In this document: positions 35,691-47,942 of the stretch, in pieces | Layout of the letters: each line of letters begins with the position of its first letter | How positions within the stretch are numbered: position 1 is the stretch's first letter | Origin: Andrena cerasifolii | Lineage: Eukaryota; Arthropoda; Insecta; Hymenoptera; Andrenidae | Assembly (NCBI RefSeq): GCF_050908995.1 | Contig: NC_135118.1 | Location: 13,463,501 to 13,527,500, forward strand | DNA length: 64,000 nucleotides | Reading direction: 5' to 3' | The notes under the pieces: model-generated | Seen by the model: the letters and a program-made list of their open reading frames with translations, nothing else | What the model was told of the DNA's origin: nothing | Databases searched by the model: none | Made by a program: the position numbers and the translations under genes

Positions 35691-36300
35691 TGGGGGGAAT
35701 CCTATTCTTTGGGCTAAAAGCTTTGCAAAGTTGGGGATTTTTTTTTAAGAAACCAGACATTTGATTAATATGAAATTTGGACCATATTTTGATGCACCTT
35801 TGAGGAAGCAATAGTTTTTTTTTATTAATTTTTAATGATAAATATAGGAGTTATACATGATCGACCAACGCGTCGCGCAAAATTCGCTGTCCGCTGGTGT
35901 GCATGATATTTATACTCCTGGTAATCTAAAACAAAAAAATGAAACGGCGTTTCAGTGTATACGTATGTAGCCATAATTCGATGAGCCAGAAAAAAATACA
36001 AAAATTTTTTGAGGAGTGTGGAGAGTTTTCAAGTTGAAAGATCTGAAACTTTAACTTTTGCTATACAATTTTGCGCCAATTTTCTTATGTAATCAAAGAC
36101 GTATATAAGTTATCGGTATCCTGGTTCATCGAAGTATAGTGATGGTCAATCATGCACAACTCCTATATTTATTAAGAAAAATTTATATAGAAAAAACTAC
36201 AACTTCTTCAAAGGTGCATAAAAACATGTTCCAAATTTCAGATTATTCGAATCGCTAGTTTCTTAAAAAAAAAATCAAAGCAAAGAATAGGATTCCCCTC
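35691..36300. mobile_element. Long foldback element, 610 bases
   Basis: GGGGGGAATCCTATTCTTTG near the left end mirrors AAAGAATAGGATTCCCC at the right end. Arms of about 190 bases continue to match inverted (AAATTTGGACCATATTTTGA against minus-strand AAATTTGGAACATGTTTTTA; ATATAGGAGTTATACATGAT against ATATAGGAGTTGTGCATGAT). No clean target duplication is visible. The G-run ends recall the TTAA foldbacks, but no TTAA flanks it. Confidence 0.82.
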
Positions 36301-37103
36301 TTGAAATTGTGAATGATTTAAGTGCCAGAAGAGAACAGTTTCAGTAGTTTCTTTTGAACCACAGCGGATGATTAGAGACTTTAAGACAGAAATTTAGATT
36401 TAAGATTAGAATTTAGATCCTTTTCCACTAAAAACATATTATTTTACTTCCACGGCGTTTACATCGTTTACCATTGCAACTTCTCTAATACTGTAGCTTA
36501 GGTACCTATATTTATTCGCCATTTATCAAGAAATTATGTGCGTAGTCAGAGACTAGATTAAGTAAAAGATTAGAATGAATAATTCAGTGATCATTGTACT
36601 CAATTTTATCGTACGAATTTGTCATCAAAGTGTAGTATATTGTTATATCATTCTCTAAATCCTTTAGTTTAATTTGAAAAACTGAAGTGGAATAGTGAAT
36701 ATGTTTCCTCTGCTGCGAAACTCCGAAATGGAAAAAGTTTCGAGGCCTATCTTCGTTTACCTCTGATTAGAAAACGTAGGCCAACGTTAAACGGTATTTA
36801 TTGAGTTGCTGGCCTGAATGAAGCGCACGCTGCTCCAGAACAGGGCCAATTCAACTCGCAGCATTTTATCTTAAATTCGCGATACAGACACGCCGACGGT
36901 TAATTGAGCGAAAGCGATGCGAACGACCGGACGGCGGAATTAATTAAGCGATTAACTTAGGTAGCTCGCGAGGCCTCGTTAAGGGGTTAAGTTTCGAAAT
37001 TGGGGACAACCGTGCCGAGGTCAGAGTTCGTACCTCGAAAGTGACATGTAACTGTATGTTGGACACCCACGCGCGACGGTGTAGTTTAAAGCACGAAAAG
37101 TAC
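36301..37103. other. Non-coding stretch, nothing recognised
   Basis: Unique sequence, AT-rich at first and mixed after 36760. Confidence 0.45.

Positions 37104-37141
<38 letters not shown>
37104..37141. repeat. (GA)n microsatellite
   Basis: An almost pure AG dinucleotide run of about 38 bases with one interruption. Confidence 0.9.
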
Positions 37142-37146
<5 letters not shown>

Positions 37147-37780
37147 TGCAATCCGTGTAGCCGAGGTTCGATACGAGAGAAAAATTAGCACAAGGGCGTT
37201 GTGATTTATCGGCGTTTATCTGCAGGATTGATTCGTTCATGAGCAGGAATGACACGGGCATAACTTGTCCGTAGTATGTCCGTGAGTGAATCCGAGAGGT
37301 GGTTGAACGTTAAGGAACAACTTTCTTCCATGTAACAATCTGTTACTATTACACGTGTCGAAGGAACAATTTCCACGAGTGAACGATGGATAAAGGAAGA
37401 AATACTTCGAGAGGGACATTATTCAAGGAAAGTTCGTAAACATCGATAAAGTGGAAGTTGCTTCTCCTTCGTCCCTATAATTACCGTGATAAACTTAACC
37501 GCGTTTCGTACGAAGAAGCCCCTTCCTTCCGAAGGAACGCACCCCCTTCGACACCAGATATTTTCTTTAGCTAACTCATATGGTTTCCTCCACCTACCCC
37601 GAACCCTTGTAACGCTGAAACAATCACTCCAATTGACTCTCACTTTTTAACGCATACGCGGCTCTTCACTGTCACGGTTGCTAGAAAATTGGCCAGACCT
37701 TCGGCTCGTCCTATTCCCGAAAATAATATTTCGGCCGTCGTTCTAACAAATTACTTCGAACTCGGGATAAAGTGTACAGT
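37142..37780. other. Non-coding stretch, nothing recognised
   Basis: Unique sequence; short minus-strand frames (37237-37419 and 37419-37643) without recognised domains. Confidence 0.45.
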
Positions 37781-37859
37781 GTATTTATTCTATTTCCAAT
37801 AGGTATTTATAATATTATGTAATATAAAAAGATATATTTATAGTAAATAGAATAAATGC
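37781..37859. repeat. 79-base AT-rich hairpin
   Basis: GTATTTATTCTATTTCCAAT pairs with TAAATAGAATAAATGC, with further partial pairing of GGTATTTATAA against ATATATTTATA. Short foldback of unknown origin, small enough to be a precursor-like hairpin. Confidence 0.6.
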
Positions 37860-38970
37860 CTCCAGCTCTCGACCGGCTATATTCAAGTACTCTATTCCAT
37901 ATCGCTATTTTTCAGGAATCTAACTTATTTTTGTCTGCAAAACAGATGTGTCTATTTCACAACAAAATTCAGGTATACCTACGCATGCTTCTCTATCGCG
38001 ACATAGCATTGCTTAGATTTCTCTAGTTCGTCGAAGTTAACACGTTTCATACGAAAAGTTATTGATCGAAATCAAGAGGCCAAGGTGTTCGAGTACCTTT
38101 TGCCGTGGCTGCAGGATACATTAGAGCTTTAGAACTCCCACAGCCACGAAACAACAATCACCCGCGGTCCTTCGATCGGGGGTTAAGTAAACATTTGTTC
38201 GATGTAGAAAGTTCCATTGTTATTGCGAAATGAAAGGTTCGTACGTTGAATATATAGCGTCTCCGTTATTCCTGTATTGGCCTATTCTCGCCGGGAATTC
38301 GTAGGCGTTTCTCTCCTACCTGGCCCACACCTACATCCACAGAGGCGGATGTCAGTGAAGAACGAAATAGATAATAGCAGAACGACCGCTGTTTCCGGCG
38401 CTGAATTTTTATTCCAATGGCTTTTCGTGCGCGCGTATACGTGTGTCTCCGGCGCATCAACGGAAATAGTATTAGTCACGGGACCACCGACTTCCTTCCG
38501 CGATTTGTTTCACTTTTGTAACAAAGCAACCCATCGTTCTGGAAGCCTACATATGTACGCGATGCTTCGAAACTACAGCGGCATGTGTATTTATAGATGT
38601 TGTTTCGTCTTGGAGATAGATGGAACATGATTCGTTGCATACGCTCTAGATTCGAATTGTGCAGAGTGGGATGATATAATGCTCCGTTATCACTAGAAGC
38701 GCGGCAGCTTCAGGTAAAGGTACCAATGCTCGGCCTAACCCAGTACCTGACCAGCGACGCGAATTTTATTTACTTTTAAGCTGAATTTTTTAATGTAATT
38801 AAAAGATATATTGATTAAAATCATTATTATAGGGAATTCAAAATCCTTAGGTAAAAATAATTATTTTTTAACGCACTACGTGCGCATAGCAGATTTCCAG
38901 GGATTTCTTAAGCTTCTGCCAAGGTACGCCGCTGATTTGTTGAGAAAACATTGACTGCATTTCCTATTTA
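37860..38970. other. Non-coding stretch, nothing recognised
   Basis: Unique sequence. Overlapping frames at 38266-38630 on both strands are shadows of each other with no recognised domain. 38760-38880 is AT-rich. Confidence 0.45.
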
Positions 38971-39194
38971 TATATTACTGGATTTATCACTCGGCTTCGC
39001 CCGGAATTTAGGTTTTGATTTTATAAACAAAAACTTCTTTTAGCCTTTTTTTGTGAAAATAGTCGCATTCGTCTGAATTAGTCAAGCAGAATGAGCTGAG
39101 GCACATTTCGTGACGCCAGAGTTTATCGTTGGAAAGTTTTTAAGCGACAGACAAACGCACAAACATATAGAAGCTTCCTGCTTTATATATTAAG
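38971..39194. repeat. Dispersed repeat family B, copy 1
   Basis: Homologous to 53164-53392. Shared words include CGGCTTCGCCCGGAATTTAG, GAGCTGAGGCACATTTCG and GCGACAGACAAACGC. The phrase CGGCTTCGCCCGGAAT is widespread in arthropod interspersed repeats. I cannot say from two copies whether this is a retrotransposon tail or another class. Confidence 0.75.
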
Positions 39195-40940
39195 ATAATA
39201 ATACATTGGTGTAATAGTAAATAGATTTAAATTCAGTTTAAGATAGTTAAACTTGCAAGGAAATGAATGTTTTTTGAAAGAAGTATAAGTTTATTTATTG
39301 GTACAAGAATTTCCTTAATGAATCAGTAGGTCACGTGCACTTTAAGGTTGTCTGTTCACTGGGACATTTGCATATTTTCGTATTTTCATTAGTAAATACG
39401 TTTATTATAACACATAAATTTTTTTCCAGTTTTCGAGAGTATTATATTGTGATATCCTTCACATTTCAACAAAATTTCTTTATTCCAAGATGGTGTTACA
39501 AATTAAATTAGAAGAAAACGTTGCCGCTATTCCTTAGGCTCCTTAAGCGTCCGGATATTGGTACATTTACCTTATAAGTCTATATTATAAGATGAGTAGA
39601 AGTTCAAATTCTGTCACTCGATAAATAAACTCCAAATTCTTCGTTAACTCTTTTGTTCACAAACCACCATTCCTTTTAACAAACCTGGAGGTGCAACGTA
39701 TACTTTATACATTGCTTAACAATCTCTGTTATTAATTGATTTCGTCCGTAATAGATATTTAGATATTAAACTTGAGAGGAACGCGCTGCTAGTTTCAGTT
39801 TCCTGCAACTCGGGGTCCGTTCAATTATTTTCAAATTTTTGGCAGCCGCCTGTATCGATTTTTTGCGTGCTGCCAACGCGGACACGCGCACGCCAGTTAT
39901 GCGGCAAGTGTACAACGTCAGATGAGAGGGAACAGAGGAATGGAAAGGAAATGTAAATTGTGCGAGTTTAAGCCGTTGTTATGTAAATCGGCGTCCCGAA
40001 CGCATCCGCCGAAATAACAGGACTCAACCATGGGGAAACAACGGTACAGTCGAATTTATTGTGAATTTGTCGAATCGCGCCATGCCAATCGTGCGCCAGC
40101 GTTATGGATCATTCGTCTTCTTAGAAAGTACACGAATGTACATAAGGGTCTCCATTACGGAGCCACCGCACCGGCGGAACTCGTGACGCCTGCGTTTCGC
40201 GTGGTCAGTGGAGACGCTAACGAAATTACGCAACGAAGGCTGTTCGCGAGCCGCCTCGAAATGGCTGGGCTACGAAGGAAAAGCTTGCTGGACGCATAGC
40301 CAACGATTGGCAGCTTCTTCCACTCGCGGGCGAAAGTTCAGCGAAGCGGAGTAAAGGCACACGGGGCTGTGGAAGAATTGCCATGTGTGGGCAAACAGGC
40401 CCCAGGCTCCATCTGCCCACGTACCCCGCCGTATCTGTGCACGCACACGCGGTCCAGTGTTCCCGTACATCTATCCAGGAACGCGTCCACGTGTACCTGC
40501 ACGTACGAACTGCGGTAACCTATGAATGATATTATGCCTTGCGGTTGCTTCACACCCGGGTAGATCTCATCGTATTATCGTCACCTCCTAAAAACCGGAT
40601 TGGAGTAGCGGTGACCCCGTCGCCTCCCTTGAGTTCCGAGGTTGGGTAATACGGGCCGAAGCCGTTCTCTCCAAGGGCCCCGAAGAATTACTCGGAATCC
40701 CCTCTCTTCCGAAGTAACCGTAGCTCACGAACGAAACGGGAGGTTTCGGCGCGACGTACAATGAACGCTAAGGTGTCTGGACGGGGTTTGGCGAATCAGG
40801 TCACCCTTTCAGTTGCGAACTATTGCAGCGGATGCGTCTGGGTTAGGTTCTCGCAGTGGGCAGAGCAGTTTAGACAATTTCCACGATATATTAGAGGGGA
40901 AATGATTGTCTAGGTTCGGTAGATTTTCTTTTTGAAGGGG
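39195..40940. other. Non-coding stretch, nothing recognised
   Basis: AT-rich to about 39800, then a CpG-rich part (39830-40800) with overlapping frames on both strands (40030-40299 plus; three minus-strand phases at 40226-40553). No domain is recognised and multi-frame openness argues against coding. Confidence 0.45.
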
Positions 40941-41152
40941 AAGCATTGCTGTGGCGCACTCAGAGGGAGCCAAGGGGGTCTGCAACCCCCAAAGAAGGGG
41001 CTTTGTAAAAAGAAAAGAAGAACGGATTTTATTCTTTAAATGAATTGTTATAATCACCTAATGAATTTTATTGGATTTGCATTACAAATATTTTTATACG
41101 GTCAACTTGGTTTCTCCCAAGATTAAATCCTGAATGCGCCACTGAAACATTG
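40941..41152. mobile_element. Short hAT-like MITE, family C copy 1
   Basis: The element (40949-41144) has ends CTGTGGCGCACTCAG and minus-strand CAGTGGCGCATTCAG. It is flanked by AAGCATTG and AAACATTG (7 of 8 identical). It is the uninterrupted counterpart of the element at 50808-51924. Shared words include TTTGTRAAAARGAAAG, GGATTTTATT and AAGATTAAATCCTGA. Confidence 0.8.
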
Positions 41153-41876
41153 CGTGGTGCATTGTAATGTGTAGTTATTGGAATTTTGTGGGTTTCTTGT
41201 AGTAGTACTTTGTGGTTCAAGTGATGTTTTTACTTCGTTAGGGTGTTTGAAAATTTTGGTAAATTCCTGTGTCGAGTTGGAATGTAATGCTATGCTGAGT
41301 CTCCGTAGGATTACGAGGGGCTGAAATTTATCGCAAGGCTTGTTTCTTTGGGCTAATCTCTAATGTGACCTAAATATTTGTATCAGAAACAGGCCTCGTC
41401 TCTGTTAATGCTATATTCTTGTAGCGTGTTCTTTATTACTTCTTTTTTCACATCTGGATATTATAGACACGGTATACTTACAACGAGGGTAAGGGTATCA
41501 TTTAGAAAGAAAAATGATGGGTGACATGTTTGCGGGACCGCTATAATAGTAATGGTGTGGGGACCATGTGATGCAGCAAGCGACATATCGTGTTACTTTA
41601 ACTCACTTGATGACACTTGGTGTGACACCTACTACTCTCCCATGTCTTAGCACAGTTGGAAAGGGTTGACAGTGAAATTGCTCCAAAAATATTGTGCCTG
41701 TCAGAGGCTTCCACTTCCTTCCTGTCACATTCTTCTTGCCTCGTTCGTTCAGCCTTCTTTCATACAAATTGAAATCCATCAGTGTGGCATACTATTCCTA
41801 ATTTTATGATTTTCTGTCACTTTTCAATTCTTCAAAGTTAGAAAAATTTCAGTTAAAGATGATGTAAGTCCAACAA
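41153..41876. other. Non-coding stretch, nothing recognised
   Basis: Unique sequence with no identifiable gene or repeat. Confidence 0.45.
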
Positions 41877-42490
41877 TAGAGCGTTCAGTTTCGAATAATC
41901 TAAGTGGGTATTCGAATATTCGAATACCAGAGAATTCGAATATTCGAATAATTAGGAGAATTCGAATATTCGAATAATTAGGAGTACCTATTCGAAAATT
42001 CGGAATGATCGAGTTTCGGATTGTACCGAATAGGAATCTGAACATGAAGTATTTTTTCACGCTTTATCGTGAAATTCTTTTCCTATTGGCTTACATTTTG
42101 AAACGAAGACAACCACCAGTTATTAGCATTATTATTTTAATTATTTTACAATCGTTATTCAAACAAATTATTCAAATAAATAATGATGAATTATTTGAGT
42201 AAATAGATGAAATAATTTGTTGTAAACAGTAAATATTTATTAAATAAAATATTCTACTAAAAAAAATATATTCAGATAATTACATTACATGCCTATACAT
42301 TTACTCGAAACAATTAGAATAATTCATTTTCAATATAAACTTTGAAACATTAGTACAAGCAGACATTTTTGTTGGAAGTTAAAAGTTCACCGCAGTTCTA
42401 AATTCATCAATAATATTCGAATATTTGACAACTCCTAATTATTCGAAGAAACTATTCGTATTCGAAATTATTCGAATATTTCCAGCTCTA
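41877..42490. mobile_element. hAT-like element with ATTCGAAT repeats
   Basis: The ends TAGAGCGTTCAGTTTCGAAT and minus-strand TAGAGCTGGAAATATTCGAA are inverted. Just inside the left end a unit of about 24-26 bases containing the palindrome ATTCGAATATTCGAAT repeats about three times (41909-41990). The motif recurs near the right end. Adjacent bases TCCAACAA and GTTCAAAT resemble a decayed 8-bp duplication. No transposase frame is present. Confidence 0.65.
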
Positions 42491-42991
42491 GTTCAAATAA
42501 CAGAAATTCAGGTTGATTCTACTGTATTTTACAGGCAAAACTCTGAATTACTAAAAAAGTACTGTGTTTATAAATGGATCAACACAACTTTCCAATAAAC
42601 CAATAACATTTCCTTTCCATGCTTTTTCTCTGCGTGCACGTGAGATTTATGAAGCGTGAACGAAGCACTGTAAACAGAAAGAAAAGGGTCATCTTTGTGT
42701 ACACTTCTTCCCACGGACCTGTTCGAAAGGTGAATAAAGATCGTGCTTATCGTAGCTACGAATGCGATAGGGCACCTTTCGCGTTATCGATTGATTGCGG
42801 GATATTAATGGACTATTGAAAAGTAAACCTCGATAAGAAAGTTTGTCGAAGGTATTTCATTCACGAGAGGGATACTAGAAACTCAAGGTTTTGGTCAATG
42901 GTACTTTAAGTTACTTTTAATTCCTATAGTTTATTTCAATTGAACTACCCTAATACACCGACCACCACAATTGGAGAATTCTCCTATAAAA
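42491..42991. other. Non-coding stretch, nothing recognised
   Basis: Unique sequence; a 66-codon frame at 42619-42819 has no recognised domain. Confidence 0.45.
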
Positions 42992-43100
42992 CACTGTAAG
43001 TGCCAAAATTAAAAAAAAGAAAAATTATCAGAAAATGTTTTACTATATCCAGTGGTAATACTATAGGTACTGTAGAATTTGATTTTTGGCACTTACAGTG
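42992..43100. repeat. 109-base foldback
   Basis: CACTGTAAGTGCCAAAATTA at the left and minus-strand CACTGTAAGTGCCAAAAATC at the right bracket an AT-rich loop of about 65 bases. Small MITE-like inverted repeat; no definite target duplication. Confidence 0.7.
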
Positions 43101-44016
43101 CTCTCTACAAGGGCTCTTCAATTAAAAATATCTCTTTACTCGATAAATATATCCCACATTAGCTGTCCAATATTTCCGGAGTCACTCATGTTACATAGTA
43201 CCATAAGCGGAGTACTTAATCACCTCCATCCTCGTTAATAATTCGAGAAAGTTGCCCGCCACAAAAGTGGTATAGGCCCTCATAAGTCAGACGAAGCTGG
43301 CAGATAATTTTCTTCAAAAGTTACATACTTCCTTACACAGTAATTACAGTCATCAGCGTTTACTTTTCGAAATGCAGCCCTGCCCCAGAATAAAATCGAA
43401 TCTATCGTAAATGTGCACTGACACTACTTCGCAGGCTAAAAGCTACATCTGCATCCTTAACGAAGCTCCAACATACTCATTAATATCCATGCAAATGATT
43501 ACAAATTACAACTGCTCCATACTTTCTCCACTATAACGTTGCGAGTCCCCCAACACCGAATTGCTGCTCGATAGTGGCCCTGGCATCGGTCACGTATCGT
43601 TTTCCACGCATAGTGGCTTAATGCAGGGAAAAGCTGGACCTCTTTACCGCCCATTGTCGTCCATGTCTTTACGTGACGCGACCAGTTTATGCAAATAAGA
43701 ATGGGTTTGACTTAACGCGCCGAGGCAACCTTGCTGGACAATGCCTATCATTTATTCGCAGCTGTGGCGAGATTTACAAGGCTGGACATGATTTGCAGCG
43801 TAAATGCACGCGCGCACGGATCAGACAAGCGGGCGGGGAAAGATCGAAAGAGGGACAAGGCGAGACAGCACGGTGGAGGTGTACCCTGTGCACCGAGCTA
43901 TGCCAGTCTGTCGTGTCTTGTATGATTCATTGTAATTGTCAACGATCCTGTCTATCTAACAGTTGCTGGCGCAGTGGTCCACTGCGTGGCAACCTGTCCA
44001 GCGGTACCGCGGCTCG
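43101..44016. other. Non-coding stretch, nothing recognised
   Basis: Unique sequence. A 148-codon plus frame (43673-44119) reads into the poly-C run and has no recognised domain. Confidence 0.45.
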
Positions 44017-44029
44017 CCCCCCCCCCCCC
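44017..44029. repeat. Poly-C run
   Basis: Thirteen consecutive C residues; assembly length may be unreliable here. Confidence 0.85.
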
Positions 44030-45149
44030 AACCACCGATCCGTCGATGAGGAATTCGTTGAAGGGGAGCATAGTTCGATGGTTATCGATTTGACGCCGCG
44101 GGGTCAAATATCTGAATGACAGGTGCTATATTTTTCTGCCTTCGTTTTGGCGGCGGGAGGATTCGTAAGATGCAGGTCAGAGGGGAGGAGAAAAGAAAGA
44201 CGTGGATCGATAAGTTATGGGACGAGGAAGAATAAACGAACAATTTGAAATGGTATTTTTTTTTCACTGAACGATGGCACATGCGATCTTCGAGGGAATG
44301 AGTTTTAGATTACAGAGCGGATTTTGCATTGGCGAAGAAATTGCTGGGGATTTCCATAGGGGATAAAGAGTAAAGTGGAAATAGCGAAGTAAGTTTCGTT
44401 TCAAAGAGTTTTGTCTGAAAAAAGCTTGCAGGAAAATTTGTATTTATAAAGAGAAATGATATAAGAAAAGATGTGTTACTATCTGCCTCGATTTATTATC
44501 AGCTTCTGATAGATTACTGATCGATGATCGAACGATCATTGCCGTGACTCGGAATGCACTGAAAACTGCGGTTAATACGGCGCAACGCGACATCAGGAGA
44601 CTGCTGTCAGCCACGTTGAATATCCTGTCAGAGCAATTGGTCCTAATCTCATTTGAGCTTAACGACTAAGTGTCCTCGGCTTTTATCCCTTTGTCTGCCG
44701 TACGGACAAGTGGCATTCACGGGCGCCAGAACTTTATTCGGCATGATCGATCGACGGATCGGGCAATGAAACGGTTACAGCGCGGTGTCATACAAAATGA
44801 CTCTGTGAATGGTTGCTTTGATCGGATGAAAGATGACGAGAAGCGGTTTAAAAAACGAGCGCACCGACTGCCCGCTCACGTTGCGAACTTTTTCTTTGAG
44901 ATGGACAATACCAGTTGACAAGCAGAGATTAATCCTGAGGGAAAGAAATATTTCATACTCTGCACCTGCGAAGCACGACACTTAAAATCTTTCGCCACCT
45001 TATCGTTCTATTTCTGATAATCAAATTTAATATCAGAGAATATCAAATATTAACGAAGAATGTGTGTACTATCATTTAGAAAACCACTTCACTCTAATTG
45101 CAAGAACTCTCCATCTACTTTGGAGATTCCCTGAGTCAAAATATATCTG
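44030..45149. other. Non-coding stretch, nothing recognised
   Basis: Unique sequence, mixed composition, with no recognised gene or repeat family. Confidence 0.45.
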
Positions 45150-45933
45150 TAGAGGAGACCGGGGGTAAGTTGTTCCGATGGCTCTATCTTCAAAATAAAA
45201 AGAGCTTTGTACTTTAAATTATTTTTCCGCGTGAGTTGAACACGCCACTCTGTCGTCCACTTTAACAGCGTCCGCGACAGCAAATTGTGTGGTTGTAAGC
45301 AAGGCGAGTAAAAATTGTAGTCTATTTTAAATATTAAAAATTCCAGTCTATTTTAATTATTTAACGTCGATATTATAGATTGATTCGTTCTTACGCGAAC
45401 ATATGAATGAAAGGCGGAAAGGGACACGACTTCAATCGAAATTATGCGTAAAGATAAATAAAAACTGTCGGTAGAGAATTCAATATCTGCCACATGATTC
45501 TATCGAGATTTATTAAAATACTACAATGTGGACAAGAGTCCACAGTAGGCTACAAGTACAGATTTTTCTTTTGAAGATAATACATTTTTGTTGTTCCGAA
45601 CCTTCATAAATAAACATTATTAATAAAATTCTGTTTTATTTCATTAGAAAATGAAATATCTCATTAAAAAGCAACTCTTATATCCTAGTAACAACTTACC
45701 CCAATCCGATAACAACTTGCCCCAAATAGGGGTAAGAAGTTCCGCTTCGATCAGCCACAAATAAATTACTTTCTATGGAAAACCTATTACAATATATTAA
45801 ATACAAGCTTAAAATCAGAAAATATAATAAATTTAACAAAAAATTAGTCAACAGTGAAGAGAATAACTACATTATTTTCCAGTCATTTTTTATGTTTTAT
45901 CGAAATCGGAACTTTTAGCCTCGGTCTCCCCTA
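45150..45933. mobile_element. TA-flanked mariner-like element, family D copy 1
   Basis: The element (45152-45931) begins GAGGAGACCGGGGGTAAG and ends with minus-strand GGGGAGACCGAGGCTAA. Both continue to GTTCCGAT and both are flanked by TA. The right half contains further copies of the terminal motif (TAACAACTTACCCC, TAACAACTTGCCCC, AGGGGTAAGAAGTTCCGC near 45689-45745). It has no transposase frame. The right 350 bases are nearly identical to 51080-51875, and here they carry no insertion, giving the empty site for the nested element there. Confidence 0.8.
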
Positions 45934-46904
45934 GCCATTTTCCAAATATTTTTCAAAATATCACTGTAGATCGTTCTCTCAACTATCCAACTCTCGGCGC
46001 AATCGAGCTCACAGTAAGAATCGTCGAAATTAATACCGATACGATAAATCGTACTAGCGCATACTCAATTGTCAGGTTACGTTCGCGTCAATTATACAAC
46101 TTATAGCTCGACCTACTCTGCGGATCGAGCTGTCTCGCTGAAATTGTGCCAGGCTCGCGTGCCTGAAATTGTTGCTACGTGTAGCGCAGATTTCGACGCG
46201 TAGCTAATGCGAGAACGTGTAAACGGTGCAAGTAGAATTCACACGGTGCGCGTGCCGTATCTTTTGCTGGATCCAGCCAGGCATCGGTCGATCGATCGTT
46301 CGGTAACCGATAAAATCGTGACTGGGAACGGTTTGCGGGTTTTATGGCGCCGACGCACGTTTCATGATAAACGGTCGTTCGTCGGTTTCTGCGCCTACCT
46401 CATTTGCTCACTCTGTTTCTAAATGTTCCGTCCGACGCCGCGTGCATCATCAAAACCAATTGAACGGCGTAAATCACGGGGAGAAAGTCACGAACGCGGC
46501 GAAACAATGGGATTTGAATAAGTAGCGTCGCACTAGAGTTATTGCTTCGACGCGGTACCGCGTGAATTAAATTCTGTTTCATTGAGGAGATGGAACGTTG
46601 GCACACTGTAGGAAAGTGTTTCTAACAGGATCCAGTAGCATTTGCTACCACAGTGCGCTAAATAGCAAATTGTACTGTTGGATGCAAGAAGGGCCTCAGT
46701 GCCAAACTTTGGTTTCAGGAAAAGTACCTATCTATAAACATTACGACGTTAGATATATTTTATACATAACGAAGCTGTTGTAAAACTGTCTATAATATTT
46801 GAAAATTGGATGTATCTGCTTACAAAAACAATTCAATTATCTTTATAACAATTTTTTTAATCTACTATAGTTTTCAAGATATACTGGAAAATAGGAAGTC
46901 ATGT
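45934..46904. other. Non-coding stretch, nothing recognised
   Basis: Unique sequence with moderate CpG content at 46100-46560; short frames only. Confidence 0.45.
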
Positions 46905-47702
46905 TAGGTACGAGAATTTCTCGAGAAATTTTATAATTGCTTATTTCTTATTTCTCGAGAAAGATTATAATTTCTCGAGAAACTTAAGTCTAGGAAAAAT
47001 ATTATAGATCTCATTTTTCGTAAATTAATGTATTACTAGTTAATCTCGAACGTATAAACACATCTACAATTTATAATACATCTTATTAATAACATTAGAT
47101 CCTATATGAATTCCAATAGAAAATCACAGTACAGAAGATTCGATATTATTAACTGCTGAAGGTGCTCGTAAATTCTTATTTAAAAATTTAGAAAAATTGT
47201 ATACTGAATCAAGTACCTAATGAGTTTCTTGTGGCTATTAAAGAAGAAATATTGAAAAGAGGAGATAAGACTATTGTAGCCCGTATAAAATTTTTGCATG
47301 ATCCAGAATTTCTTCCAAAAGGATCAAAAGACGCAGATTTTGCAACAAAAAAAAAATAGATTCGCTGACGCTACATTAGACGCATTGTGCTATTTAAAAA
47401 TAAATTTTAAAACCAAAAAGTAAGGAGTTCGCTTTGTACAAATTTTGTATTAAATAAATAAATTTACCAATTATATTTAATATCTATTTTTTCATTTACA
47501 CAAGTTTTGTATAAATTAGACAGGAATAATCATTTAGTTAAAGTTTCCTTGTGTTTTTGATAAATATTATCAACATTATTCCAAAAATATAATTTTTGCA
47601 ATATTTTTTTCAATTTCTCGAGAATTCTCGAAAAATCTCAAGAAATATGATCTCACTTCTGATTTCTCGAGAAACAAAAAATATCGATAAATCAGGAACA
47701 CT
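46905..47702 (+). mobile_element. Decayed hAT-like element with TTTCTCGAGAAA motifs
   Basis: Both ends carry repeated TTTCTCGAGAAA palindromes (four near 46916-46982 and two to three near 47611-47673). The right end on the minus strand reads TAGTGTTCCTGATTTATCG, a hAT-like terminus. The left end near TAGGTACGAGAATTTCTCG is less clear, and no 8-bp duplication is found. A broken transposase-like frame lies inside. Its right end abuts the next hAT-like element. Confidence 0.6.
47149..47423 (+). pseudogene. Probable hAT transposase remnant (frameshifted)
   Basis: Three consecutive coding-like blocks lie on the plus strand in different phases. The middle one contains FLVAIKEEILKRGDK and RIKFLHDPEFLPKGSKDADF. 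It ends in a lysine run coded by poly-A, where a one-base slip would continue into RFADATLDALCYLKINF and a stop at 47421-47423. The pattern (an E-rich helix, then an LKFLxxP-type segment) resembles the region before the dimerisation domain of BED-finger hAT transposases. That assignment is from memory and is tentative. N-terminal and catalytic parts are missing, and at least two frameshifts are present. It lies between TCTCGAGA-bearing ends, which supports a transposon origin. Confidence 0.4.
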
Positions 47703-47942
47703 AAGCGTTTCCCAACCTTTTTTGAGTCGCGACCCTTTTATAAGGTTAAAATAACCTTCGATCCACCCCATACAAGGTAAGGTAAATTTAATAAGACAAA
47801 GAAAACGCATTAAAAATATGTATTTCTGGATATAATTCTAACTTAATAATATTAATAAAAAGACCCCAAAAACTGTGGCTATCCCTCAGAAAACTCTTCG
47901 CGTCCCACTTGGGAGTCGCGACCTATCGGTTAGGAATCACTG
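47703..47942 (+). mobile_element. hAT-like MITE, same family as 25370-25520 (copy 2)
   Basis: It begins near AAGCGTTTCCCAACC and ends with minus-strand CAGTGATTCCTAACC, giving inverted hAT-type ends. Words GAGTCGCGACC near the left and GGAGTCGCGACCTATCG near the right show a short direct element. It aligns with 25370-25520 over the left part and keeps the right half missing there. It directly abuts the decayed hAT remnant. No clean octamer duplication. Confidence 0.68.

Noticed and set aside
43673..44119. 148-codon plus-strand frame
   Set aside because: It reads through a poly-C run, overlaps another frame and shows no recognised domain.
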